A stretch of 64,000 nucleotides of DNA, taken from contig VAWY01000127.1 in NCBI GenBank assembly GCA_005888335.1, positions 12,936-76,935 on the forward strand, given 5' to 3'. Positions 7,356 to 17,203 of the stretch are shown here, piece by piece. This stretch comes from Actinomycetota bacterium (GTDB lineage: Bacteria > Actinomycetota > Thermoleophilia > Solirubrobacterales > Solirubrobacteraceae). The first letter of the stretch is position 1. Each line of letters opens with the position of its first letter. The notes under the pieces were generated by a model. That model had not been told where the DNA came from, ran no database searches, and was given only the letters and a program-made list of their open reading frames with translations. A program made the position numbers and the translations under genes.

Positions 7356-8366
7356 CTAAGCCTGGTCCTCGAGCAGCGACAGCGCTCGCGGCTCGCCGCC
7401 GTCGACGAGGACCGCCCCGCCCGGCCAGTACGGGTGCGGCGGCCGCGCGCGGGCGAGCAGGAGCGGCTCGTGCACCCAGCAGCCCGTGTTGTAGATGCGC
7501 GGCGCGCCCTCCAGACCCGCCCACTCCGCCGGATCGTCGGCCGCGCGCGGGCCGAGGCGGTGCACGTGGCCGAAGACGACCGCGTCCGCGTCGGCGTTCA
7601 GGTGGGCCACGACCTGCGCGAGCGCGGGGATCGCCGCGCGGCGCATCTGGATCCCGAGCGCGTGCGCGGCGACCGGCGCCAGGCCGCGGACCAGGCGGCC
7701 GTGGACGACGGCGGGCGAGCGCGTCATCGCGCCGGCGCGCAGACCGCCGGCGAGGTCGTCGAGCAGCGCGCTGAGCACGCGCGGCAGGTGGCCGGTCAGG
7801 AACGCCTCCAGGCCGGTGAGATGCGGCCCCTTCTCGTAGTCGGCGGCGCTCAACAGGTCGCGCGGCCGGCGCCCGAGCAGCCCGCGCGCGATGCCGAAGG
7901 CGGACTCCGGCAGCAGGTGGCGGTCCAGGTAGTGGCCGTGCGTGCCCCACACCCCGTCGGCGAGCCAGACGCCCGGGTAGCGGACCGTGACCCGCGCCGG
8001 GGCCAGCCAGTCGACGACGGCGGCCAGCTCCCGGCTCGCGCCGGGCGGCACGACCGTGTCGACGCCGAGCGCGCCGGCGTGGGCGTCGAGCCAGCGGTGG
8101 ATGAGCTCGCGGTCGTGGTTGCCCGGCACGACGACCACCTCGCGATCGGGCCCGAGCGCGCCCCCGAGCGCCCGCAGCACCGGCTCGGCGACGGCCATCG
8201 CCGAGCGCGGGCGGCCCTCGAGGAGCTCGACCGTGTCGCCGAGGAGCACGAGCCGGTCGACGCCGTCGAGCGCGTCGAGCAGCGCCGCCAGCGCGCTGCG
8301 CTCGCGCAGGACGTCGCGCCCGAGACGGGCGCCGAGGTGCAGGTCGGAGACGACGAGGGTGCGCAC
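7356..8366 (-). CDS. Metallophosphoesterase (336 aa)
   Basis: The GTG at 8366 starts directly at the first beta strand ([12 protein letters not shown]). The longer frame has no sensible N-terminus. Calcineurin-like metal-binding motifs are all present: D-L-H (Asp8, His10), G-D (Asp44 in LLGDTVE), G-N-H-D (Asn83, His84) and a C-terminal G-H-V-H (FGHVHRLG). It is probably a binuclear metal phosphohydrolase of the UDP-2,3-diacylglucosamine-hydrolase-like or phosphodiesterase type. Substrate is not evident. No signal peptide or membrane helix is seen. It is divergent from xfp across a 122-bp gap and converges on the secreted repeat protein with 2 bases between the stops. Confidence 0.85.
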   Translation of the reverse strand: MRTLVVSDLHLGARLGRDVLRERSALAALLDALDGVDRLVLLGDTVELLEGRPRSAMAVAEPVLRALGGALGPDREVVVVPGNHDRELIHRWLDAHAGALGVDTVVPPGASRELAAVVDWLAPARVTVRYPGVWLADGVWGTHGHYLDRHLLPESAFGIARGLLGRRPRDLLSAADYEKGPHLTGLEAFLTGHLPRVLSALLDDLAGGLRAGAMTRSPAVVHGRLVRGLAPVAAHALGIQMRRAAIPALAQVVAHLNADADAVVFGHVHRLGPRAADDPAEWAGLEGAPRIYNTGCWVHEPLLLARARPPHPYWPGGAVLVDGGEPRALSLLEDQA

Positions 8367-8471
8367 GAGACCGGCGCGGGACCCTAGTCGTCGTCCCCCC
8401 GTCCGGGGGTTGTTCGGCGTCCCAACCCGGCAGCGGCGCGCGTTCGCTGCTTCGCTGGCGCCGATCGAACC

Positions 8472-8482
8472 GAGGAGAGGAG
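8472..8482 (+). promoter_or_regulatory. Ribosome binding site that fixes the TTG start of xfp
   Basis: GAGGAGAGGAG ends six bases before a TTG codon at 8489. The protein that starts there aligns with the family N-terminus, and there is no ATG or GTG in a better place. The strong site therefore supports a TTG start. Confidence 0.75.
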
Positions 8483-8488
8483 TTCGCC

Positions 8489-10891
8489 TTGCACGCTGTA
8501 CCGACGCTGGACGCGCCGGCGACCGCCGCACGGGTCGACGGACCGCTGGCCCCCGCCGAGCTGGACCGGCTGAACGCCTACTGGCGGGCGGCCAACTACC
8601 TGTCCGTCGGGCAGATCTACCTGCTCGACAACCCGCTGCTGCGCGAGCCGCTCACGCTCGAGCACGTCAAGCCGCGGCTGCTGGGCCATTGGGGCACGAC
8701 GCCGGGGTTGAACCTCGTCTACGCGCACCTCAACCGGGTCATCAAGGGGCGCGACCTCAACATGATCTACGTCATCGGCCCCGGGCACGGCGGCCCGGCG
8801 ATCGTCGCCAACACCTACCTCGAGGGCAGCTACGGCGAGATCTACCCGGACGTCTCGGCCGACGAGGAGGGGATGCGCCGGCTGTTCAAGCAGTTCTCGT
8901 TCCCCGGCGGCATCCCGAGCCACGTCGCGCCCGAGATCCCCGGCTCCATCCATGAGGGCGGCGAGCTCGGCTACGCGCTCTCGCACGCCTTCGGCGCCGC
9001 CTACGACAACCCGGACCTGATCGTCGCCTGCGTCGTGGGCGACGGCGAGGCCGAGACCGGCCCGCTGGCCGCGAGCTGGCACTCGAACAAGTTCCTCGAC
9101 CCGGCCGGCGACGGGGCGGTCCTGCCGATCCTGCACCTCAACGGCTACAAGATCCACAACCCGACGCTGCTGGACCGGATCCCGCGCGACGAGCTGCGCT
9201 CCCTGCTCGAGGGGTACGGCTGGGCGCCGCGCTTCGTCGAGGGGTCGGATCCCGCCGCCGTGCACCAGGGGCTCGCCGCCGCGCTCGATGCGACGGTCGA
9301 CGAGATCCAGGCCATCCAGCACGCGGCGCGCGCCGGCGGCGCGACGCAGCGGCCGCGCTGGCCGATGATCGTCCTGCGCACCCCGAAGGGCTGGACCGGC
9401 CCTGCGGAGATCGACGGGCGCAAGGTCGAGGACCACTGGCGCTCGCACCAGGTGCCGCTGGCCGACATCGCAGGCAATCCTGCGCGGCTCGAGGAGGTCG
9501 AGCGGTGGCTGCGCAGTTACCGCCCCGAGGAGCTCTTCGACGACGACGGCGCGCTGATCGCCGAGCTCGCCGAGCTGGCGCCGGCGGGAGCCCGGCGTAT
9601 GGGCGCCAACCCGCACGCCAACGGCGGCGCCGTGATGCGCGACCTGCGCATGCCCGAGTTCCGCCGCTACGCCGTCGACGTGCCCCGGCCGGGCGCGACC
9701 ACCGCCGAGGCCACGCGCGTCGTCGGCTCGCTGCTGCGCGACGTCATGCGCCTGAACCTCGGACAGCGCAACTTCCGGCTGTTCGGCGCCGACGAGAACG
9801 CCTCCAACCGCCTCGACGCCGTCTACGACGTGACCGGCAAGACCTGGCTGGCCGAGGCGACGCCCGAAGACGAGCACCTCGCGGCCGACGGCCGGGTCAT
9901 GGAGATCCTCTCCGAGCACACCTGCCAGGGCTGGCTGGAGGGCTACCTGCTCACCGGCCGCCACGGGCTGTTCTCGAGCTACGAGGCGTTCATCCACATC
10001 GTCGACTCGATGTTCAACCAGCACGCGAAGTGGCTGAAGACCACGCGCGAGCTGCCCTGGCGGCGCCCGATCCCGTCGCTGAACTACCTGCTGACCTCGC
10101 ACGTCTGGCGCCAGGACCACAACGGCTTCAGCCACCAGGACCCCGGGTTCATCGACCACGTCGTCAACAAGAAGGCCGACGTCGTGCGGGTCTACCTGCC
10201 GCCGGACGCCAACACGCTGCTGGTCGTCGCCGACCGCTGCCTGCGCAGCCGCAACCTGGTCAACGTGGTCGTGGCCGGCAAGCAGCCCGCGCCGCAGTAC
10301 CTCGACATGGAGGCCGCCATCCGGCACGTCAGCAAGGGCGCCGGGATCTGGGACTGGGCGAGCAACGACCAGGGCGGCGAGCCCGACGTCGTGATGGCCT
10401 GCGCGGGGGACGTCCCGACGATGGAGACGCTCGCCGCGGTCGACCTGCTGCGCGGCCACTTCCCCGACCTGCGCGTGCGCGTGGTCAACGTCGTCGACCT
10501 GATGGCGCTGCAGCCGCGGTCCGAGCACCCGCACGGGCTCTCGGACGCCGAGTTCGACCGCATCTTCACGACCGACAAGCCGGTGCTGTTCAACTTCCAC
10601 GGCTACCCGTGGCTGATCCACCGCCTGACCTACCGGCGGACCAACCACGCCAACCTCCACGTGCGCGGCTACAAGGAGGAGGGCACGACGACCACCCCGT
10701 TCGACATGGCCGTGCGCAACGAGATCGACCGGTTCGGGCTCGTCTGCGACGTCATCGACCGCGTCCCCGGCCTCGGGGCGCGCGCCGACCACGTCCGCCA
10801 GGCGATGCGCGACAAGCTCGTCGAGCACAAGGAGTACGTCCACCTCCACGGCACCGACCTGCCCGAGGTGGCGCAGTGGGCGTGGCCGTGA
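8489..10891 (+). CDS. xfp: Xylulose-5-phosphate/fructose-6-phosphate phosphoketolase
   Basis: A thiamine-diphosphate enzyme splitting xylulose 5-phosphate (and often fructose 6-phosphate) with phosphate into acetyl phosphate plus glyceraldehyde 3-phosphate (or erythrose 4-phosphate). The 800 residues match the family length. Signature stretches are IGPGHGGPA near residue 95, [20 protein letters not shown] near 155, and the ThDP motif [11 protein letters not shown]. Start is TTG with a strong ribosome binding site. The stop overlaps the GTG of acetate kinase, so both are made together and acetyl phosphate can be turned directly into acetate and ATP. No phosphotransacetylase lies next to it. 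Xylulokinase at 26553-27998 could supply the substrate. Family call is firm. Confidence 0.95.
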   Translation: MHAVPTLDAPATAARVDGPLAPAELDRLNAYWRAANYLSVGQIYLLDNPLLREPLTLEHVKPRLLGHWGTTPGLNLVYAHLNRVIKGRDLNMIYVIGPGHGGPAIVANTYLEGSYGEIYPDVSADEEGMRRLFKQFSFPGGIPSHVAPEIPGSIHEGGELGYALSHAFGAAYDNPDLIVACVVGDGEAETGPLAASWHSNKFLDPAGDGAVLPILHLNGYKIHNPTLLDRIPRDELRSLLEGYGWAPRFVEGSDPAAVHQGLAAALDATVDEIQAIQHAARAGGATQRPRWPMIVLRTPKGWTGPAEIDGRKVEDHWRSHQVPLADIAGNPARLEEVERWLRSYRPEELFDDDGALIAELAELAPAGARRMGANPHANGGAVMRDLRMPEFRRYAVDVPRPGATTAEATRVVGSLLRDVMRLNLGQRNFRLFGADENASNRLDAVYDVTGKTWLAEATPEDEHLAADGRVMEILSEHTCQGWLEGYLLTGRHGLFSSYEAFIHIVDSMFNQHAKWLKTTRELPWRRPIPSLNYLLTSHVWRQDHNGFSHQDPGFIDHVVNKKADVVRVYLPPDANTLLVVADRCLRSRNLVNVVVAGKQPAPQYLDMEAAIRHVSKGAGIWDWASNDQGGEPDVVMACAGDVPTMETLAAVDLLRGHFPDLRVRVVNVVDLMALQPRSEHPHGLSDAEFDRIFTTDKPVLFNFHGYPWLIHRLTYRRTNHANLHVRGYKEEGTTTTPFDMAVRNEIDRFGLVCDVIDRVPGLGARADHVRQAMRDKLVEHKEYVHLHGTDLPEVAQWAWP

Positions 10892-12018
10892 GAGCGCTGG
10901 CCCTCAACGCCGGCTCGAGCTCGCTGAAGGCCTCGGTCTACGAGCTCGAGCCGGCCCGGCCGCTCGCCGCGCCGCCGGAGCCGGTCTGGCGGATGCAGGT
11001 CGACGCCGCCCCTGGCGAGCCGGCGGGCGCGGCGGCGCGGCGGGTGCTCGAGCAGCTTCCGGGCGCGGTCGACGTCGTCGGCCATCGCGTCGTCCACGGC
11101 GGCGAGCGCTACCGCGAGCCGACGGCGATCTCGGATGACGTCAAGGAGCAGATCGCCACGCTGTCGGTCTCGGCGCCGCTGCACAACGCGGCGGCGCTGG
11201 ACGGGGTCGAGGCCGCCGAGCGCGTCCTCGGCCCCGGCCTTACGCAGGTCGCGGTCTTCGACACCGCGTTCCACGCCGCGCTGCCGCCGGCCGCCTACGC
11301 GTACGCCGGCCCGCACGAGTGGCTCGACGAAGGCCTGCGCCGCTTCGGCTTCCACGGCATCAACCACGAGTACGTCGCGCACCGCGCCGCGCGTCTGCTC
11401 GGCCGCGATCTCGCGGAGCTGCGGCTGATCAGCTGCCACCTGGGCAGCGGCTGCTCGCTCGCCGCGGTGCGGGGCGGGCGCAGCGTCGACACGACCATGG
11501 GCTTCACCCCGATGGAGGGCCTGCCCATGGCCACGCGGTCGGGATCGGTCGACCCCGGCCTGCTGCTGCACCTGCTGCGCTCGTCCGGCGCCTCGCCGGA
11601 CGCGCTCGACGACCTGCTCAACCGCCGCTCCGGCCTGGCCGGCCTGGCCGGCGGCGCCGGGGACCTGCGCGAGGTGCTCGCCGCGCGCGAGCGCGGCGAG
11701 CCGCGGGCGCGCCTGGCCTTCGATGTGTACATCCATCGCCTGCGGCGCGGCATCGGCGCGATGCTCCCCGCGCTCGGCGGCCTCGACGCCGTCGTGTTCA
11801 CGGGTGGCGTCGGCGAGCACGCGCCCGCGGTCCGCGCCGCCGCCCTCGAGCCGTTCGCGTTCCTGGGCGTCGAGGTCGACGCCGGCCGCAACGCCGCGTC
11901 GCGACCGGACGCGGACGTGGCGAGCGCGGGGTCGGAGGTGTCCGTGCTCGTCGTCGCCGCGCGCGAGGCGTGGGCGATCGCCAGGGCCTCGGCGGGGGTG
12001 GTGGCGGGGAGGGGTTGA
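10888..12018 (+). CDS. ackA: Acetate kinase (376 aa)
   Basis: Catalyses acetyl phosphate + ADP to acetate + ATP in the cytoplasm. The GTG at 10888 overlaps the xfp stop and begins directly at the ASKHA signature [10 protein letters not shown]. Other conserved blocks are [44 protein letters not shown] and [14 protein letters not shown]. Length is a little below the usual 390-400, but all motifs are present. The translational coupling to phosphoketolase marks a bifid-shunt-like pair. Its stop codon lies within the -35 element of the next promoter. Confidence 0.95.
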   Translation: MRALALNAGSSSLKASVYELEPARPLAAPPEPVWRMQVDAAPGEPAGAAARRVLEQLPGAVDVVGHRVVHGGERYREPTAISDDVKEQIATLSVSAPLHNAAALDGVEAAERVLGPGLTQVAVFDTAFHAALPPAAYAYAGPHEWLDEGLRRFGFHGINHEYVAHRAARLLGRDLAELRLISCHLGSGCSLAAVRGGRSVDTTMGFTPMEGLPMATRSGSVDPGLLLHLLRSSGASPDALDDLLNRRSGLAGLAGGAGDLREVLAARERGEPRARLAFDVYIHRLRRGIGAMLPALGGLDAVVFTGGVGEHAPAVRAAALEPFAFLGVEVDAGRNAASRPDADVASAGSEVSVLVVAAREAWAIARASAGVVAGRG

Positions 12019-12042
12019 AACCGGACCGCAGTCCGCTATAGT
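12015..12042 (+). promoter_or_regulatory. Promoter of the YceI operon with an operator in the spacer
   Basis: TTGAAA (12015-12020) and TATAGT (12037-12042) are separated by 16 bases, a good vegetative-type promoter. The spacer holds the palindrome CGGAC-CGCA-GTCCG (12022-12035), so a bound dimer would block RNA polymerase. The -35 box overlaps the ackA stop codon. Confidence 0.7.
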
Positions 12043-12057
12043 GGTTGCGGCATCAAC

Positions 12058-12071
12058 CGGACTGCGGTCCG
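12058..12071. promoter_or_regulatory. Second operator, inverted copy of the spacer palindrome
   Basis: CGGAC-TGCG-GTCCG is the exact reverse complement of the 14-base site at 12022-12035. The centres are 36 bp apart and both sites share the flank AACCGGAC. This pair looks like a TetR-family operator, probably for the regulator at 13213-13845, the last gene of the operon. Confidence 0.65.
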
Positions 12072-12095
12072 ATTTCCGATCCAGGAGGCACTTCG

Positions 12096-12629
12096 ATGAC
12101 CACCGCCACCCAGCCGCTCAACGGGACCTTCAAGGCCGATCCCGTCCACTCGTCGTTCGGCTTCGCCGTCCGCCACATGGGCGTCTCCACGTTCCGCGGG
12201 ACGTTCTCCGACGTCGACGCGACGCTCGCCGACGGCGTCCTCGACGGGCGCGCCAAGGTCGAGTCGATCTCGATCGTCAGCCCGGCCGATTTCCGCGCGC
12301 ACGTCCTCGGCGAGGACTTCTTCGCCGCCGACGCCCACCCCGAGGTCACCTACCGTTCGACGGCGGTCGACCTGGCCGACGACGGCACCGCCACCGTCCG
12401 CGGCGAGCTGACGATCAAGGGGATCACCCGCGAGGTCGTCGCCACCGGGACGTGGACGCCGCCCGCCGAGGGCCCGTGGGGCGGCGAGGTCGCCGCGCTC
12501 GAGCTCAGCGCGGACATCGACCGCACCCAGTTCGGCATGACCTGGAACGCGCCGCTGCCCAAGGGCGGCAACATCCTCGCCGAGCAGGTCACGCTGACGG
12601 TCCACCTCGAGCTGCAGGCCCAGGCCTAG
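12096..12629 (+). CDS. YceI-family lipocalin-like protein (177 aa)
   Basis: The ATG at 12096 follows a clear ribosome binding site (CAGGAGG). A longer in-frame start at 12045 lies inside the operator region and is unlikely. The protein shows the YceI pattern: FKADPVHSSFGFAVRHMG at the N-terminus, STFRGTFSDVDATL, and the isoprenoid-pocket strands ending in DRTQFGMTWN. YceI proteins form an extended lipocalin-like barrel binding polyisoprenoids or amphiphiles. This copy has no signal peptide and should be cytoplasmic. It is the first gene of a three-gene unit with an FMN reductase and a TetR regulator, which suggests response to a lipophilic or quinone-like compound; that role is inferred. Confidence 0.9.
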   Translation: MTTATQPLNGTFKADPVHSSFGFAVRHMGVSTFRGTFSDVDATLADGVLDGRAKVESISIVSPADFRAHVLGEDFFAADAHPEVTYRSTAVDLADDGTATVRGELTIKGITREVVATGTWTPPAEGPWGGEVAALELSADIDRTQFGMTWNAPLPKGGNILAEQVTLTVHLELQAQA

Positions 12630-12631
12630 CC

Positions 12632-13201
12632 ATGCGCGTCCTGGGAATCTCGGGCAGCCTGCGCCGCGACTCCCACAACGCTCGCCTGCTCCGGGCGGCA
12701 GCCGCCGAGCTGCCGCCCGGGTGGGAGCTCGAGCTGTGGGAGGGGCTGCGTGACGTGCCCCCCTACGACGAGGACCTCGACGTCGACCCGGCGCCCGAGG
12801 CGGTGCGCGCGCTGCGCGAGGCCATCGCCGGAGCCGACGCGCTCCTCATCGCCACCCCCGAATACAACGGCTCCGTCCCCGGAGCGCTCAAGAACGCGAT
12901 CGACTGGGCCTCGCGGCCTCGCGCCACCACGGCGCTGAAGGGCAAGCCCTCGCTCGTCGTCGGCGCCACCACCGGCCTGTTCGGCGCGGTGTGGGCGCAG
13001 GCCGAGCTGCGCAAGGTCCTGCGAACGGCCGGCGCGCATGCCCTCGAGGAGGAGGTCCCGGTCGGCCAGGCCGACACCGCCTTCGCCGACGGCGAGGACC
13101 GCCTCGCCGACCCCGAGGTGCACGCGCTGCTCACCGGCGCCGTCGACGCGCTCGTGCGGGAGACCGCAGCGCCTCTGGAGGACCTGGCCCGCGCCGCGTA
13201 G
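12632..13201 (+). CDS. NADPH-dependent FMN reductase-like flavoprotein (189 aa)
   Basis: A flavodoxin-like fold: phosphate-binding loop GISGSLRRDSHN (residues 5-16), the FMN-contact motif ATPEYNGSVPGALKNAIDW (about 74-92) and the SLVVGATTGLFG strand. This is the NAD(P)H:FMN reductase/quinone reductase family (ChrR, YieF, azoreductase-like). It starts 2 bases after the YceI stop, so it is in the same operon. It probably reduces quinones or other electrophiles; the true substrate cannot be told. Confidence 0.9.
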   Translation: MRVLGISGSLRRDSHNARLLRAAAAELPPGWELELWEGLRDVPPYDEDLDVDPAPEAVRALREAIAGADALLIATPEYNGSVPGALKNAIDWASRPRATTALKGKPSLVVGATTGLFGAVWAQAELRKVLRTAGAHALEEEVPVGQADTAFADGEDRLADPEVHALLTGAVDALVRETAAPLEDLARAA

Positions 13202-13212
13202 GGCCTGGCAGG

Positions 13213-13845
13213 ATGGCCACGATGGCCTTCGACCTGCCGGTGACCCAGCCGGGCGGCGACGCGCAGGAGCGCGCGGACGCCGCCCGCAACCGCCGCAAGA
13301 TCCTCGAAGCGGCTCAGGCGCTGTTCGCCGAGCGCGGCGTCGAGCACGTGTCGATGGACGACGTCGCCCGCGCGGCGTGCGTCGGCAAGGGCACGCTGTA
13401 CCGGCGCTTCGGCGATCGCGCGAGCCTCGCTTACGCGCTGCTCGACGAGCGCGAGCGCGTGCTGCAGGAGGCGATCATCCGCGGCGAGCCGCCGCTCGGC
13501 CCCGGCGCGGAGGCGGCCGACCGGCTGTGCGCCTTCGGCGACGCGATGCTCGACCACCTCGAGCAGCACTACGAGCTGCTCTGGGAGGCCGAGCGCGGAC
13601 ACCACTTCGACCTCGGGCCCTACGCCTTCCGCCGCACGCACCTGGCCCTGCTGCTGCGCGAGGCCAACCCCGGCTGCGACGCCGAGATCGCGGCTGAGGC
13701 GCTCCTCGCGCTGCTCTCCCCCACGCTGTTCCGGCACCTGCGCCTCGAGCGCGGCTTCGGCCTCGATCGGGTCAAGGCCGGCTGGCACTCGGCGGTCGCG
13801 GGTTGGGTCGGGGCGGACTACCCCGCTCGCGGGAACGCCACGTAG
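13213..13845 (+). CDS. TetR-family transcriptional regulator (210 aa)
   Basis: An N-terminal TetR helix-turn-helix (about residues 22-70: RRKILEAAQALFAERG, then DDVARAACVGKGTLYRRFG) is followed by an all-helical ligand domain. Starts at 13213 or 13222 are both possible (MATMAF). It is the last gene of the YceI/FMN-reductase operon, 11 bases after the previous stop. The twin palindromes at 12022-12035 and 12058-12071 are its most likely operators, giving negative autoregulation. Its last 28 bases overlap, tail to tail, the end of the beta-propeller gene. Confidence 0.9.
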   Translation: MATMAFDLPVTQPGGDAQERADAARNRRKILEAAQALFAERGVEHVSMDDVARAACVGKGTLYRRFGDRASLAYALLDERERVLQEAIIRGEPPLGPGAEAADRLCAFGDAMLDHLEQHYELLWEAERGHHFDLGPYAFRRTHLALLLREANPGCDAEIAAEALLALLSPTLFRHLRLERGFGLDRVKAGWHSAVAGWVGADYPARGNAT

Positions 13846-15737
13846 GCCTGGCGCGCGAGGGTGGTGAGGTCGGAGGCCATCGCACCGGCGTCCGACACCG
13901 TGAAGAGGCGGTCGCCGATGACGATCGAGCGGCGGATCGGCTGCAGGTAGCCGTCGACGGCGTCGTGGGCGAGGCGGCCGGCCTCCGCGATCCCCGACCG
14001 GTCGACGCGGTAGCCGATCGCGCCGGCGAAGGGCTGGTCGCGGTCGTAGACCTGCACCGGCAGGACCGCGAGCCGGGTGCGCGGCCAGAACAGGAACGCG
14101 TGGTGGTCGTAGTCGACCTCCGAGGACGAGCCGGCGCCCAGCGTCGCCCGCTGCAGCAGCTTGGGCGCGCTGGCGTCGGAGACGTCGAAGAGCTCGACCT
14201 GGACGCCGGAGGGCTCGTTCGCCGACACGTTGCGGCCGATCCCCAGCAGCAGCCCCGGGCCGGCCGGGTGCAGGTAGGCCGAGTAGCCCTCGAGCTCGAG
14301 CTGGCCGGCGACGCGCGGCGCGGTCGGCGTGCTGAGGTCGATGGTGTACAGCGGGTCGATGCGCCGGAACGTGACGACGTAGCCGGTGTCGCCGAGGAAG
14401 CGCACGGAGTAGATCTGCTGGCCCTTGCCCAGCCCGGCGACCTGACCGACCGGGACGAGCAACGGGCCGCGCTCGTCGAGCACCGTCACCAGGCTCTCGC
14501 CGGGCTCCGGCTCAGCGCCCGGCCACCACGCCGGGCGGCTCGTCGTCGCCACGCGCAGATGGCCGCGGTACTCGGAGAGCGAGAACTGGTTGAGCAGGTA
14601 GCCGCGGACCTCCCCGCTGGAGGCGAACGTCGTGCGGTCGGGATCGCTGACGTCGAAGCGGTGGATGACCGTGCTCGGCTCGGACGGCACCTGATCGGCG
14701 GGCGTCGCGGGATCGATCCACTTCTGCGTGGCCACGTACAGGCCGGCGGGCGACCCGTAGACGACCTGCGCGTCGGCCATCAGCGCGTCGGAGTCGGCTG
14801 CCCACAGCCCGCGGTCCAGGTCGATCGTGAGGATCGTGAGCATGCCCAGGCCCGAGAAATGGACCGGCCGGCGGACGGTCCGGCAGGCGGCGACCGCGCG
14901 CACGTAGTGGCGGCCGGTGATCGAGCTGCGGAAGCGGCGTGCGGGGACCCAGCCCTTCGGCTCGCCGCGCGTGGCCGCCTCGCCGACGGCGCGCGGGGTC
15001 GACGAGATCACGACGCGGGCGGTCGAGCCGTTCTGGCGCGCGTCGACGTACGTGCCGTCGATCGTCATCGTCCGTGCCACCTTCATCGCTGCGGGGTCGT
15101 GCACGTCGACCTCGGTCACGACGGTCTTGGCGGCGATCGGGTACGGCGCGATCGCGGCGGCGGCCGCCGGCTGCGGCCCCGGGCCGGTGGGCGCGCCGAT
15201 GGCGACCGGGACCGGTCCTCCGCCCGAGATGACGATCAGCCGGCTGCCGCGCAACAGCAGCTGGGCGCCCCAGCCGGTCGGGCCGAGGTCGAGCGAGCCG
15301 ACGAGCCGGGGCTCGGGTCCGCCGGCGTCCACCGCGAACAGCTTGCCCTGAGCGACCGCGAAGATCGTCGTGCCGTCCGTCTTGACGATGTCGGGCTCGT
15401 CGACGCCCTCCTCCTGGTTGTTGGTGGTGGAGAAGGTCGTCCCGGCCGTGGGCTCGGCCGCCACCGGCGCGGCCGGGGCGGAGCCCTGCGGCGCGCCCTC
15501 GGCGGGGAAGGGCATTGGCGTGGGCTGGACGAGCGTCGCGACGCCCCGAGCGGGGATCCCGTGCGTGACCGCGAAGTGGCGTCCCGCGTAGCCGACCAGG
15601 TCCGCGCACGACGCGAACGCGCGCGGGCGCACCTGCGCGAGGCGCGGATGGTGCAGCGGCCTGGCGACCGCGACCGCGGGCGCGAGCAGCGCCGCGACGA
15701 CCACCGCCACGACGAGCATCCATCCCCTCCTCCACAT
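13818..15737 (-). CDS. Secreted beta-propeller domain protein (639 aa)
   Basis: The N-terminus is a signal peptide (MWRRGWMLVVAVVVAALLAP, AxA site near 22-25). The ATG at 15737 gives the charged n-region, but a better spaced ribosome binding site (AGGAGG, six bases) precedes the in-frame ATG at 15719, so the shorter form is possible. The family signature TTNNQEEGVDEPDIVKTDG (about 104-122) marks the secreted beta-propeller family (Pfam PF09826 type), followed by repeated four-strand blades up to the C-terminus. Function of the family is unknown; extracellular binding is likely. It is monocistronic and converges on the tetR gene with a 28-bp overlap. Confidence 0.8.
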   Translation of the reverse strand: MWRRGWMLVVAVVVAALLAPAVAVARPLHHPRLAQVRPRAFASCADLVGYAGRHFAVTHGIPARGVATLVQPTPMPFPAEGAPQGSAPAAPVAAEPTAGTTFSTTNNQEEGVDEPDIVKTDGTTIFAVAQGKLFAVDAGGPEPRLVGSLDLGPTGWGAQLLLRGSRLIVISGGGPVPVAIGAPTGPGPQPAAAAAIAPYPIAAKTVVTEVDVHDPAAMKVARTMTIDGTYVDARQNGSTARVVISSTPRAVGEAATRGEPKGWVPARRFRSSITGRHYVRAVAACRTVRRPVHFSGLGMLTILTIDLDRGLWAADSDALMADAQVVYGSPAGLYVATQKWIDPATPADQVPSEPSTVIHRFDVSDPDRTTFASSGEVRGYLLNQFSLSEYRGHLRVATTSRPAWWPGAEPEPGESLVTVLDERGPLLVPVGQVAGLGKGQQIYSVRFLGDTGYVVTFRRIDPLYTIDLSTPTAPRVAGQLELEGYSAYLHPAGPGLLLGIGRNVSANEPSGVQVELFDVSDASAPKLLQRATLGAGSSSEVDYDHHAFLFWPRTRLAVLPVQVYDRDQPFAGAIGYRVDRSGIAEAGRLAHDAVDGYLQPIRRSIVIGDRLFTVSDAGAMASDLTTLARQAYVAFPRAG

Positions 15738-15789
15738 TCTCGTGCGCAGCCTACGCGCATGCGGCCCGCCCGGCCAGCGGGTGGCGCGG

Positions 15790-17055
15790 TCAGGCCGCCC
15801 GCGCGGCGGGCAACGCCGCGAGCGTCTCGTCGAGCGCGCGGCCGAGCGCCTCGGTGATGAGCCCGAAGTGCTCGCGCGTCGCGGTGAGCGGCGGCGAGAC
15901 CGCGATGCTCGTGCCCAGCGGGCGCACGATCACGCCGTGGTTGCGCGCGCGCCGGAAGACCTCCTGCACGACGCCCGGCTCGAGCTCGAGCGCGGCGAGC
16001 AGGCCGACGCCGCCGCGGACCCCGCGGGCGAGCGCGTGCGCGGCCAGCGGCTCGAGCGCGCCCACCAGGTCGCCCTCGAGCTCGCGCCCGCGCGCCAGCA
16101 GCCCTTCGCGCTCCAGGAGGTCGAGGTTGGCGAGCGCGGCGGCGCAGCAGGCCGGATGCCCCGCGTACGTGGCGCCATGGCGGAAGACCGGGCCGCCCGG
16201 GAGCGCCCAGAACGGCTCGGCGACGCGCCCGGAGACGACCACGCCGCCCAGCGGCAGGTAGCCGCTGGTCACGCCCTTCGCGAAGACGATCATGTCGGGC
16301 TCGACGCCCCAGCGCTCGATCCCGAACCACGTGCCCAGCCGCCCGAAGGCGCAGATCACCGCGTCGACGACCAGCAGCACGCCGGCCTTCCGGCACAGCG
16401 CGGCGACCGACTCGACGTAGCCGTCCGGCGGCGGGAGGACGCCGCCGGCGCCGATGACCGGCTCTAGGAAGAAGGCGGCCACGCGCTCGGGGCCGACGCG
16501 CTCGAACGCCGCCTCGAGGTCGGCGACCGAGTCATACGCGACGCGCGAGCTGCCGGCCAGCAGGTCGCCGAAGCCCTCGCGGTTGGCCGGGATCCCGGCG
16601 AGCGCGGTGCCGTACCCGTGGCTGCAGTGGTAGGCGCCGGCGCGGCCGATGATGTGCGCGCGCTCCGGGGCGCCGACGGCGTGCCAGTAGCGGCGCGCGA
16701 GCTTGGCGGCGGTGTCGACGCCGTCGCTGCCGCCGCTCCCCAGGAACACGCGCGCGCCGGGGACCGGCGCCAGGGCGGCGAGCCGGTCGGCCAGCGCCAG
16801 CGCCGGCTCGTTGGCGAAGTCGCCGAACGTCGAGTACGCCTCGAGGGTCGAGAGCTGCCCGGCGATCGCGTCGGTGATCTCGCGCCGGCCGTGGCCGGCG
16901 TTCGCGTACCAGAGGGCGGCGGTCGCGTCGAGGTAGCGGCGACCGTCGGCGTCGAAGACCCAGACGTCCTCGGCCGCGCTCACGACGAACCTGGAGGATC
17001 GGACGGCGCCCATGTCGGCGAACGGGTGCCAGAGGCGTGACGGTGCGGTGGACAT
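15790..17055 (-). CDS. Class III pyridoxal-phosphate aminotransferase (421 aa)
   Basis: The ATG at 17055 gives MSTAPSRLWHPFADMG, the usual start of omega-amino acid:pyruvate aminotransferases. Seen: GSGGSDGVDTAAKLAR (PLP phosphate region), GAYHCSHGYG, the Asp of VVDAVICAFGR, and the Schiff-base Lys in MIVFAKGVTSGYLPLGG. These enzymes move an amino group from a terminal amine (beta-alanine, taurine, GABA or other) to pyruvate, making alanine. The divergent neighbour encodes alanine dehydrogenase, which would release ammonia and regenerate pyruvate. The two starts are 148 bp apart and probably share control. The donor amine is not identifiable. Confidence 0.88.
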   Translation of the reverse strand: MSTAPSRLWHPFADMGAVRSSRFVVSAAEDVWVFDADGRRYLDATAALWYANAGHGRREITDAIAGQLSTLEAYSTFGDFANEPALALADRLAALAPVPGARVFLGSGGSDGVDTAAKLARRYWHAVGAPERAHIIGRAGAYHCSHGYGTALAGIPANREGFGDLLAGSSRVAYDSVADLEAAFERVGPERVAAFFLEPVIGAGGVLPPPDGYVESVAALCRKAGVLLVVDAVICAFGRLGTWFGIERWGVEPDMIVFAKGVTSGYLPLGGVVVSGRVAEPFWALPGGPVFRHGATYAGHPACCAAALANLDLLEREGLLARGRELEGDLVGALEPLAAHALARGVRGGVGLLAALELEPGVVQEVFRRARNHGVIVRPLGTSIAVSPPLTATREHFGLITEALGRALDETLAALPAARAA

Positions 17056-17203
17056 GCCTTGCACCCTGGCGCTCGCGCGCGCCGCGCGCGACCGTGGATC
17101 CTCCAAACCGCGGCTGCGAGGTTCGTGGCCGCTCCGATGGCGTCCCCGGGCGGCGGCCGGAACGATCGCCCGACCGATCGAGCGGCCGAGCTGGAGGACT
17201 GAG

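Noticed and set aside
4210..7950. A 1246-residue open frame on the minus strand
   Set aside because: It runs antisense through the LysR and repeat-protein genes, has low-complexity Arg/Ala/Gly composition and no domain. It is a GC-rich shadow.
8385..8410. CCCCC/GGGGG inverted repeat between the metallophosphoesterase and xfp as an operator
   Set aside because: Runs of C and G occur by chance in such GC-rich DNA, and no linked regulator or second copy was found.
12045..12095. Longer start for the YceI gene giving 17 extra residues
   Set aside because: The region carries the promoter and operators; a clear ribosome binding site precedes the ATG at 12096.
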